Assembly (NCBI GenBank): GCA_964586145.1
Contig: CAZPHH010000122.1
Coordinates: 1 to 11,022, forward strand
Source: JAFGJQ01 sp964586145
GTDB taxonomy: Bacteria > Planctomycetota > Phycisphaerae > UBA1845
Direction: 5' to 3'
DNA: 11,022 nucleotides
The translations under genes and the position numbers were made by a program. Of the stretch, positions 1-5,051 are shown piece by piece. The notes under the pieces were generated by a model, which ran no database searches, was not told the origin of the DNA, and saw only the letters and a program-made list of their open reading frames with translations. Position 1 is the first letter of the stretch. The number at the start of each line of letters is the position of its first letter.

Positions 1-16
1 TGAGATAACCCCTTAC

Positions 17-73
17 GAGCCGCGTCGACGACTCATAATCGATTGGTCGGGGGTTCAAGTCCCTCCGGGCCCA
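17..73 (+). other. 3' half of a tRNA-Met (CAU), probable attachment-site scar
   Basis: Positions 32-38 form an anticodon loop with CAU at 34-36. Positions 49-53 and 61-65 form a T stem around the loop TTCAAGT (54-60). Positions 66-72 (cgggccc) are a 3' acceptor strand, followed by discriminator A73 and no encoded CCA. The anticodon stem is imperfect, with an A28-A42 mismatch and a G27-T43 pair. Upstream there is a possible 3' D-stem strand (gagc, 17-20), but it lies about 5 bases too far from the anticodon stem, and no matching gctc is present. I therefore do not call an intact tRNA. tRNA 3' ends are common targets of tyrosine recombinases, and such a truncated copy is what an att site looks like. 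A reading frame is open from the window edge to a stop at 80-82 and could be the tail of an integrase gene, but this cannot be shown here. Confidence 0.6.
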
Positions 74-197
74 GTTTCCTGATGAGCGCCCCCGGCACGG
101 CGGTCACGCCCGCGAGATACGCCGATCGCGCAACCGCCCGGCTCTTTGGCTGGGATTCCCACCCCGCAACTCCCCCTGCTGACCAAACGGGGGCGAA

Positions 198-229
198 ACG
201 AATTGCGAATGGCGAATGGTGAATCGCGA
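198..229. repeat. Degenerate tandem GCGAATGG words
   Basis: The octamer gcgaatgg or a one-base variant recurs about four times in some 30 bases. It reads like a decayed microsatellite, and nothing suggests it is coding or regulatory. Confidence 0.5.
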
Positions 230-373
230 ATGGCAAGCGGGGGGGACTGTGAACGCATGTCGCCCGACCCGCCCCCAAGGGCCGTAAGCCTGCGCCACTG
301 CTTCTTGAGCAGTGCACATTCTCCGCCCTCGGCCCCAGCCCGGTTCGCGGACCTTCCCCGTCGCAGGCCTGTA

Positions 374-433
374 GGGTCCGCCGTGCGGACCATCTTTTCC
401 AGTCGTCGCGTGGGGTCCGCTTCGCGGACCATC
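374..433. repeat. Two GGTCCGC-N3-GCGGACC hairpins at 39-base spacing
   Basis: Perfect 7-bp stems with 3-base loops lie at 375-391 (loop cgt) and 414-430 (loop ttc). Both are preceded by G and followed by ATC. The start-to-start distance is exactly 39 bases. A degenerate third copy (ggtccgc-gag-gcgcacc) lies at 1928-1944, which makes this a dispersed palindromic repeat family. No transposase is visible nearby. Confidence 0.65.
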
Positions 434-567
434 CGTTGTTGCGGTGGGCGTGCGTGCCCCTGCTCCAGAGCAGTGCCCGTCCCCACTTCAGCGCCGCAGG
501 CCCGCCCGAGACCAGCCCGCCCGTTTCAACGGCGGGTCCGCGCCGCCCCACCCCAACCCCCCGGTTC

Positions 568-695
568 AGGCCGATCGGCGCCCCAACGGGGTGGAGGTCT
601 GTAGCCAGGCGGCGCGAGCCCCTGGGAGGGATCCCATCCCCCAACCACCCGTGCCCCATCGGGGCGACACCCTGTGGCACTCCTGGGCCGTCCCA
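568..695. repeat. Two copies of a GCCCC-A-CGGGG repeat module
   Basis: The words gccccaacggggtgg (about 570-584) and gccccatcggggcga (about 651-665) are palindromic cores. Each is followed by a similar stretch ending in tgtagcca or tgtggca, and the cores are about 80 bases apart. The layout resembles the interspersed noncoding repeats I associate with planctomycete and verrucomicrobial genomes. That family link is from memory and was not checked. Confidence 0.45.
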
Positions 696-878
696 TCCCC
701 GCTCGATCGCAATATGAGATGTCCCGTTTGGCACGCGCCCCGGAGACACAAAGTCGAAACCCCGCCCCACCCGACGAGCCAACCAAGGGCTTTCCCCTAT
801 ATACGTCCCGCAGCCCCCCGTCCCCGTGGGATGGAGCCGGTAGTACCGTGTGGCCCCGACGATCGGAGCCCAATTCCC

Positions 879-1670
879 TCACCCCACAAACACCCGTTCC
901 CGGTGATATGCCATGGCCTCCGCATCCGGCCGATACCGCGTCGGAAGCCGGATCGGCCGGCCCTCGATCGCCAGCAGCGCCTCCCGGTGAATGGGCGACG
1001 GGTTCCCGGTCCGAAGCCGCCCGGAAATGACGACCCGCAGGTCCTCATCCAGCGTGATCAGCCCACGGTCGAACGCCCGATCGTGCAACGTAGACAGCGC
1101 GATGCCGTTGCGCGGGTCCAGCCGCCGTCCTTCCGACACCGACCACGGGATGATGTGGCTCGCCTGGATCAGCGCAGGAACGCTTATTCCCGAAATCGCG
1201 CACGTGTAGTCATAGCTCGCCAGCACGGCGGCGCGGAACAGCCCTTGCGCTCGCCGTGTCCGCACGACCCGCTGGTCTTCCGTCGGTCCTGAATGAGCGA
1301 TGGCCTCCGCAGCTTCCTCAGCTTCCTCAGCTTCCTCCGCGTCCGCCGTCGCCCGCAGCCCCAGCCGCTGCCGCGCCTCTTCGCTTTCCGCGGCGAGCCC
1401 TTCCCAATCCTCGTCGAATTCGGCGAACACCGTGCGATCCGCCGCCGAAGCGTTGCTCAACCCGGACACGTCGCGTGCCTGGTGCAGCGGATCGAGGCTC
1501 GCGAAGTTGCACAGCTTCATCGCCAGAGAACTCGGCGTCCGACTCAGCGCTCCGGCCAACGCGATGATGTCCGGGTTGTTCCGATGAAGCCGTCCGAACG
1601 GCGTCCGGCAATACAGGCCGAACGCAACGAGTAGCTCGTCCCGCGTCCAAGCTCTGCGTTCGCCAGCCAC
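879..1670 (-). CDS. HNH endonuclease (HNH_2-like)
   Basis: Probable metal-dependent DNA nuclease, about 263 residues from the GTG at 1670. The N-terminal part begins WTRDELLVAFGLYCRTPFG and continues through RNNPDIIALA and NFASLDP. This is the conserved front module of a family of restriction-like HNH proteins. The C-terminal HNH domain shows C157, the ASHIIPW box (H172), N188 and H196 in RNGIALSTLHDRAFDRGL, which fits a beta-beta-alpha metal fold. An acidic linker (about residues 111-123) joins the two parts. I prefer the GTG over an in-frame ATG at 1838. The extra 56 residues are Gly/Ser-rich, unlike the family, and that ATG sits in a hairpin. The GTG has GGAG about 11 bases upstream. It stands alone with no methylase beside it, so whether it acts as a restriction enzyme is unknown. 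Confidence 0.85.
   Translation of the reverse strand: MAGERRAWTRDELLVAFGLYCRTPFGRLHRNNPDIIALAGALSRTPSSLAMKLCNFASLDPLHQARDVSGLSNASAADRTVFAEFDEDWEGLAAESEEARQRLGLRATADAEEAEEAEEAAEAIAHSGPTEDQRVVRTRRAQGLFRAAVLASYDYTCAISGISVPALIQASHIIPWSVSEGRRLDPRNGIALSTLHDRAFDRGLITLDEDLRVVISGRLRTGNPSPIHREALLAIEGRPIRLPTRYRPDAEAMAYHRERVFVG
1311..1337. repeat. Three perfect 9-base repeats inside the HNH gene
   Basis: The word agcttcctc occurs three times back to back at 1311-1319, 1320-1328 and 1329-1337. On the minus strand it encodes the repeated Glu-Glu-Ala of the acidic linker. The unit is a multiple of three, so gain or loss of units would change linker length without shifting the frame. Confidence 0.85.
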
Positions 1671-2175
1671 GACTTCGGCGCTCCCTTCATCCGGAATGCT
1701 ACCTCCACAACCCCCGCCCGCAAGCGACGCGCCCCACGGCGATCCAAACCAACGAATATCCCCTGAATCATCTCCGCAGCGTTCAGTCGTCCCTTGCGGG
1801 ACTGGGGCCTGGGGGGGCCGAGCCAAACCGGCCTTCAAAGGCCGGCCTATCCTCGCGCCGGCCTACGGCCGATCGACCGGCCCTCGAAGGGCCGGCCAGA
1901 CAAAAGAAACTGAAGACCCGAACGGGTGGTCCGCGAGGCGCACCCTACCCGACTCCGTCGCTTCGTCGCTATGTCGCTTGGGTTGCGGGCGCAGCCCGCG
2001 CCTCAAGCAGTCATCGCCGGCCACTGCCGGCGTCATTCTCTTCGTGCCATCGTGCCCATGTGCCTTCGTGCCTTCCTCTTCGTTCTTGCGTTTCCCCCCT
2101 TCTGCGATACTGTCCCCAGCGGTTTCCTTTTGGCCGGTCGAGCCCAGTCGCCCTACGACCGATCACGGTGTGGAC
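1671..2175. other. Gene-free stretch with many palindromes
   Basis: No gene is supported between the HNH start and the restriction remnant. A minus-strand frame with an ATG at 1690 and GGAGGT 10 bases upstream overlaps the HNH gene in another frame. It has no recognisable domain and I leave it uncalled. The stretch contains three ccggcc hairpins (1828-1895), a degenerate GGTCCGC hairpin (1928-1944), and further hairpins gcgggc/gcccgc (1985-1999) and cgccgg/ccggcg (2015-2032). It also has decayed tgccttcg-type words (2041-2075). Confidence 0.55.
1828..1895. repeat. Cluster of three CCGGCC hairpins
   Basis: The three hairpins are ccggcct/aggccgg with a 4-base loop (1828-1845), cggcc/ggccg with loop tac (1859-1871) and ccggccct/agggccgg with loop cga (1877-1895). 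All share the CCGGCC word but have different loops. They lie upstream of the HNH gene and no T tract follows on either side. Confidence 0.6.
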
Positions 2176-2328
2176 ATGGCAAACGAAGCGGACACATGCC
2201 GGCAATTCGTCGTCCCGAAACGCCAGGCCAGGGTGGACCGCCTCAAGGCCCTCCAGGCCCAGACCGCCGCCGAACGCGACGCCCTGCTGCCGGCCATTCT
2301 GGACCGGGCGTTCAAGGGAGAATTGTGA
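2176..2328 (+). pseudogene. hsdR-hsdS junction remnant of a type I restriction operon
   Basis: This is a 50-residue frame. Residues 1-15 (MANEADTCRQFVVPK) match the start of a class of type I restriction HsdR subunits, which typically begin M-x-EADTCRK-VVPKL. Residues 19-50 (RVDRLKALQAQ through LLPAILDRAFKGEL) match the extreme C-terminus of HsdS specificity subunits, with the coiled-coil end and the AFKGEL tail. The HsdR motor, HsdM methylase and HsdS recognition domains are all absent. The simplest reading is an in-frame deletion that removed the operon between the start of hsdR and the end of hsdS. The join sits near codons 16-18 (cgccaggcc), where both parents commonly read Leu-Gln-Ala, so a short homology could have guided it. 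The product cannot be an active restriction enzyme. Family matches are from memory of conserved termini. Confidence 0.7.
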
Positions 2329-2331
2329 GCC

Positions 2332-2355
2332 GGCCGGAGCCGGCGGCCTCCGGCC
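2332..2355. repeat. GC hairpin just after the hsd remnant
   Basis: ggccggag (2332-2339) pairs perfectly with ctccggcc (2348-2355) around an 8-base loop. It starts four bases after the stop codon of the remnant. There is no T tract, so it may be an old terminator or another member of the palindrome family. Confidence 0.5.
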
Positions 2356-2432
2356 AGGACGGGACAGCAGCAGACCATGAGAGCCGGTGAGGGAGCGAGT
2401 CCGACGGGTCCGCCCACACCCTACGGCCCACA

Positions 2433-2532
2433 NNNNNNNNNNNNNNNNNNNNNNNNNNNNNNNNNNNNNNNNNNNNNNNNNNNNNNNNNNNNNNNNNNNN
2501 NNNNNNNNNNNNNNNNNNNNNNNNNNNNNNNN
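2433..2532. other. Assembly gap of 100 N inside a repeat
   Basis: Exactly 100 unknown bases, the usual placeholder for a gap of unknown size. The left edge ends ctacggcccaca (2421-2432) and the right side carries cttcggcccaca (2550-2561), an 11 of 12 match. The right flank also contains acagcctacactacagcc. The gap therefore probably sits in an unresolved tandem repeat, and its real length may be far from 100. Confidence 0.9.
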
Positions 2533-2588
2533 ACAGCCTACACTACAGCCTTCGGCCCACAGCCTCCCTCCGTGCCTGTGGCGGTCGA

Positions 2589-2616
2589 TTGACATCCGCC
2601 GCCCGGCCGGTAGAAC
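2589..2616 (+). promoter_or_regulatory. Candidate sigma-70-type promoter for the nucleoside transporter
   Basis: A perfect -35 TTGACA (2589-2594) is followed after 16 bases by TAGAAC (2611-2616, 4 of 6 matches to TATAAT). Transcription would begin near 2623, two bases before the ATG at 2625, which implies an mRNA with almost no leader. No good ribosome binding site lies before that ATG, which fits. The TTG of the -35 box is also an in-frame alternative start that I rejected. Confidence 0.45.
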
Positions 2617-2624
2617 CCTTCCCC

Positions 2625-3947
2625 ATGGAGCGGTGGATCGGAGTCGGCGGGCTGTTCGGGCTCATGGGCCTGGCCTGGGCGGTCTCCGCGCATCGCCGGC
2701 GCATTCAATGGCGGACGGTGATCGGGGGGCTGGGGCTGCAGTTCGTGCTGGCGGTGCTGGTTCTGCGGGTGGACGCGGTGCGGCGGGTGTTTGACTCTGT
2801 CGCCGTCGTCATCACCCGGGTGCTCCGCTTCACCGACCAGGGCACGGAGTTCATCTTCGGGGCCCTCACGGACAACCAGGCGTTGGGCCAGGCGCTGTAT
2901 GGCGAGCCGAACGCCGGACTGGCCTTCATCTTCGCGTTCAAGGTGCTTCCCGTCATCATCTTCTTTGCCTCGCTGATGGGCGTGCTGTACCACCTGGGCG
3001 TCATGCAGCGGCTGGTGGAAGGGATGGCCTGGCTGATGACCCGCACCCTGCGCGTCAGCGGCGCGGAAAGCCTCGCCATGAGCGCCAACGTCTTCGTCGG
3101 CCAGACGGAGGCCCCGCTGGTCATCAAGCCGTACATCTCCGTCATGACCCGCTCGGAGCTGATGGCCCTGATGACCGGCGGGTTCGCCACGATTGCCGGC
3201 AGCGTGTTCGGCTTCTACGTCAGCCTGCTGGGCGGCGACGACCCGCAGCAGCAGGCGGAGTTCGCCAAGCACCTGCTGACGGCCTCGCTCATGTCCGCCC
3301 CGGCTGCGTTCGTGATCGCCAAGATCATGATCCCGGAGACCGAGGAGTCCCAAACGGCCGGCTTTGTGAAGGTGCGGTTCGAGCGGACCACCATCAACGT
3401 GATTGATGCGGCCTCCAGCGGCGCGGCGGACGGCCTGAAGCTGGCCCTCAACGTGGCGGCCATGCTGCTGGCCTTCATCGCCCTGATCGCCCTGGTGAAT
3501 TACCCGCTGGAGCAGTTGGGCCAGTGGGGGCCGGTCCACGAGTTCCTCGCCGACCGAGGAGTGGAAAAGCTGACCCTCAGCGTGCTGCTGGGGTGGCTCT
3601 TCTCGCCGCTGGCGTGGCTGATGGGCGTGCCGTGGGAGGATGCGGGGCAGTTCGGCGGGCTGCTGGGTGAGAAGATCGTGGCCACGGAGCTGATCGCCTT
3701 CAACTCTCTCCACACCATCATGCTGTCGGACGACCCGATGAGCTACCGCAGCAAGGTGATGGCCAGCTACGCCCTTTGCGGGTTCGCGAACTTCGGCTCG
3801 ATCGCCATCCAGATCGGCGGGATCGGCGGGATCGCCCCGGACCGCCGGCGAGACCTGGCCGCCCTGGGCCTGCGGGCGATGCTGGGCGGGGCCCTGGCCA
3901 CCTGGATGACGGCCACCATCGCCGGGATTCTCTGGGTGCCGGGGTGA
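2625..3947 (+). CDS. Concentrative nucleoside transporter (CNT/NupC family)
   Basis: Inner-membrane symporter that imports nucleosides with sodium or protons, 440 residues, a normal CNT length. Hydrophobic segments start at about residues 4-21 and 32-50 and continue to the C-terminus. The first re-entrant hairpin carries the signature GQTEAPLVIKPYI (Q160, T161, E162), whose counterparts in Vibrio CNT bind the nucleobase. The second half has TELIAF (E355) and CGFANFGSIAIQIGG (N389, S392), matching the ribose-binding Glu, Asn and Ser. The run HLLTASLMSAPAAFVIAK is also typical of the family. All key residues are present, so it should be functional. The GQTEAP form resembles animal CNTs and their bacterial relatives more than E. 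coli NupC. Substrate preference cannot be read. The ATG at 2625 is preferred over a TTG at 2589, which forms the -35 box. Confidence 0.93.
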   Translation: MERWIGVGGLFGLMGLAWAVSAHRRRIQWRTVIGGLGLQFVLAVLVLRVDAVRRVFDSVAVVITRVLRFTDQGTEFIFGALTDNQALGQALYGEPNAGLAFIFAFKVLPVIIFFASLMGVLYHLGVMQRLVEGMAWLMTRTLRVSGAESLAMSANVFVGQTEAPLVIKPYISVMTRSELMALMTGGFATIAGSVFGFYVSLLGGDDPQQQAEFAKHLLTASLMSAPAAFVIAKIMIPETEESQTAGFVKVRFERTTINVIDAASSGAADGLKLALNVAAMLLAFIALIALVNYPLEQLGQWGPVHEFLADRGVEKLTLSVLLGWLFSPLAWLMGVPWEDAGQFGGLLGEKIVATELIAFNSLHTIMLSDDPMSYRSKVMASYALCGFANFGSIAIQIGGIGGIAPDRRRDLAALGLRAMLGGALATWMTATIAGILWVPG

Positions 3948-3974
3948 TGCGGGGTACCCGGGCGCGCGTTTCTG

Positions 3975-4028
3975 CCGCTTCCCGGCCGGATCGGAGGGCT
4001 TGTGATTTTACTCCCGGCCGGGAAGCGG
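3975..4028. terminator. 15-bp perfect inverted repeat after the transporter gene
   Basis: ccgcttcccggccgg (3975-3989) is exactly complementary to 4014-4028, with a 24-base loop that includes the AT-rich gattttac. It lies 28 bases after the transporter stop codon. The stable stem suggests termination, but no T tract follows. The right arm ends five bases before a -10-like CATAAT, so an operator role for the next gene is equally possible. Confidence 0.5.
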
Positions 4029-4032
4029 GTAG

Positions 4033-4150
4033 CATAATGCGATTGTGACCCCCACGCATGGGCGTGAGAGGCGCGGGGTTCGGAGCCGACCTGAGGGGGA
4101 GCCCCGCCGGTCCGACCTGAGAAGCGAACTTTCAGAACGGAGAGAAGACC
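4033..4150 (+). promoter_or_regulatory. Possible -10 box and structured leader of the DsbA-like gene
   Basis: CATAAT (4033-4038) matches five of six -10 bases, but I find no clear -35 box at proper spacing. The roughly 105-base leader that would follow contains the hairpin cacgc/gcgtg with loop atgg (4053-4066), a 6-bp gcgggg/ccccgc stem (4073-4107) and a 10-base direct repeat ccgacctgag (4086-4095, 4112-4121). A ribosome binding site GGAGAGA (4139-4145) precedes the ATG. The leader resembles no riboswitch class I know. Confidence 0.35.
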
Positions 4151-4957
4151 ATGAGACAGTGGATGCCCCGGTTGACACTGATCGCCGTGGCGTGTGGTGT
4201 GCTGAGCAGCGGCATGGCCCTCGCCCAGGACCAGCCGATGACCGCGTCTGACCCGGAGATGGCGAAGATCCAGGAGGAGCTCAAGGCCATTCGGCAGGAA
4301 CTGGCGGCCCTTCGCACCGAGCTGCGGCAGGTGGCGGCGCAGTTGCGCGCGTCGCAGGCCGCACAGAAGCCGGTGACGCCGCCCACGCCGCCGCCGCCGG
4401 ACAACACCGTTCACAACATCCCGACGGCGGACGCACCGGTGCGCGGTCCGAAGGACGCTCCGGTCACCCTGGTGGAATACGTCTCGCTCGCATGCGGCTT
4501 CTGCATCCGCGAGGATCCCATGCTCAAGTCGGTGCTGAAGGAGTACCCCAACGACGTTCGGTGGGTCTTCAAGCACTTCCCCATGTGGGACCGGGCCAAG
4601 CCGGCCCATGCCGCTACCGCACTCGCGATGAAGCAGATGGGCAACGACGGCTTCTGGAAGATGTACGACAAGATTGTCGAGGGCGGGGCGAGGAAGCTGG
4701 AGAAGGCCCACCTTCGCCAGTACGCGGAGGAGCTGGGCATGGACCTGGCCGCGTTTGACGCCGTCATGGCGGATGACGCGCAGGTCGCGGCGCTGGCGGA
4801 CGTGGACGCGACCCCGGCCCGCGGCTTTGGCGTTCGGGGCACACCGGCCATATTCATCAACGGCAAGCGGCTCCAGGGCCAGCGGTCGCTGGAGGCGTAC
4901 AAGGCCATGATCGACGAGGCCCTGAAGGAGGCCAAGGGCGAGAAGAAGGGCGATTGA
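4151..4957 (+). CDS. Secreted DsbA-like thioredoxin-fold disulfide oxidoreductase
   Basis: Predicted periplasmic or envelope thiol-disulfide protein of 268 residues. Residues 1-26 form a signal peptide (Arg near the start, a hydrophobic core, ALAQ cleavage zone). Residues about 34-70 are a heptad-like Glu/Leu/Gln/Ala stretch likely to be a coiled coil. A Pro-rich linker (about 76-84) follows. The thioredoxin_4/DsbA-like domain runs from about 95 to 260, with active-site C115-G-F-C118 and the cis-proline loop GTPAIF (P232). Most relatives have CP-x-C, so the Gly after the first cysteine is unusual and may shift redox potential. The start is fixed by GGAGAGA before the ATG. The gene appears monocistronic, with a strong terminator 32 bases after its end. 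Oxidase versus isomerase function cannot be decided from sequence, and no DsbB partner is in view. Confidence 0.88.
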   Translation: MRQWMPRLTLIAVACGVLSSGMALAQDQPMTASDPEMAKIQEELKAIRQELAALRTELRQVAAQLRASQAAQKPVTPPTPPPPDNTVHNIPTADAPVRGPKDAPVTLVEYVSLACGFCIREDPMLKSVLKEYPNDVRWVFKHFPMWDRAKPAHAATALAMKQMGNDGFWKMYDKIVEGGARKLEKAHLRQYAEELGMDLAAFDAVMADDAQVAALADVDATPARGFGVRGTPAIFINGKRLQGQRSLEAYKAMIDEALKEAKGEKKGD

Positions 4958-4988
4958 AGTCGCCCCCTTCTCTGATGGGACAGGCATT

Positions 4989-5036
4989 CGGAGCCGGGTC
5001 CGCGCCGCCTCGCGCGGGTTCGGCTCCGTTTCTTTC
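4989..5036 (+). terminator. Strong rho-independent terminator
   Basis: cggagccg (4989-4996) pairs with cggctccg (5021-5028). The stem continues inward through 5005/5012 using several G-U pairs, giving about 17 bp closed by a 6-base loop. It is followed by tttctttc (5029-5036). It sits between two convergent genes and has its T tract on the side that serves the plus-strand DsbA-like gene. Confidence 0.85.
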
Positions 5037-5051
5037 ACGCCCAATTCTGCG

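Larger units (their letters stand above)
74..878. other. Gene-free, palindrome-rich intergenic stretch
   Basis: No convincing gene was found in these 800 bases. Long open frames exist on both strands, but they are Arg/Pro/Gly-rich, run through the repeats, and resemble no family I know. One minus-strand frame even includes the tRNA fragment, giving the artefact ending GPEGLEPPTNRL. The stretch holds repeated GCGAATGG words (about 198-229), a cactgct/agcagtg hairpin (296-314), two GGTCCGC hairpins (375-430), a ctgct/agcag hairpin (460-473) and two GCCCC-A-CGGGG modules (about 570-690). From about 690 to 878 I see nothing I can name. Confidence 0.6.

Noticed and set aside
198..433. CRISPR array
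   Set aside because: Repeat units are short palindromes with at most two regular copies, with no uniform spacers and no cas genes.
33..782. 249-codon minus-strand frame ending GPEGLEPPTNRL
   Set aside because: Its end is the complement of the tRNA fragment, and the rest is Gly/Arg-rich translation of palindromic repeats; a known annotation artefact pattern.
444..1292. 282-codon plus-strand frame
   Set aside because: Pro/Arg-rich, runs through repeat modules and then antisense to the HNH gene; no family resemblance.
1671..1838. N-terminal extension of the HNH protein from the ATG at 1838
   Set aside because: Residues are unlike the family, the ATG lies in a hairpin loop, and the conserved domain begins just after the GTG at 1670.
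1..2432. Insertion sequence
   Set aside because: No transposase frame and no matched terminal inverted repeats with target duplication were found.
2589..2624. TTG start for the nucleoside transporter
   Set aside because: The TTG belongs to a TTGACA -35 box, and the added residues are not part of the transporter fold.
4039..4150. Known riboswitch before the DsbA-like gene
   Set aside because: Hairpins are present, but no consensus core of a class I know could be matched.
3767..5044. 425-codon minus-strand frame
   Set aside because: Antisense shadow of the transporter end and the DsbA-like gene, both of which have clear conserved motifs.
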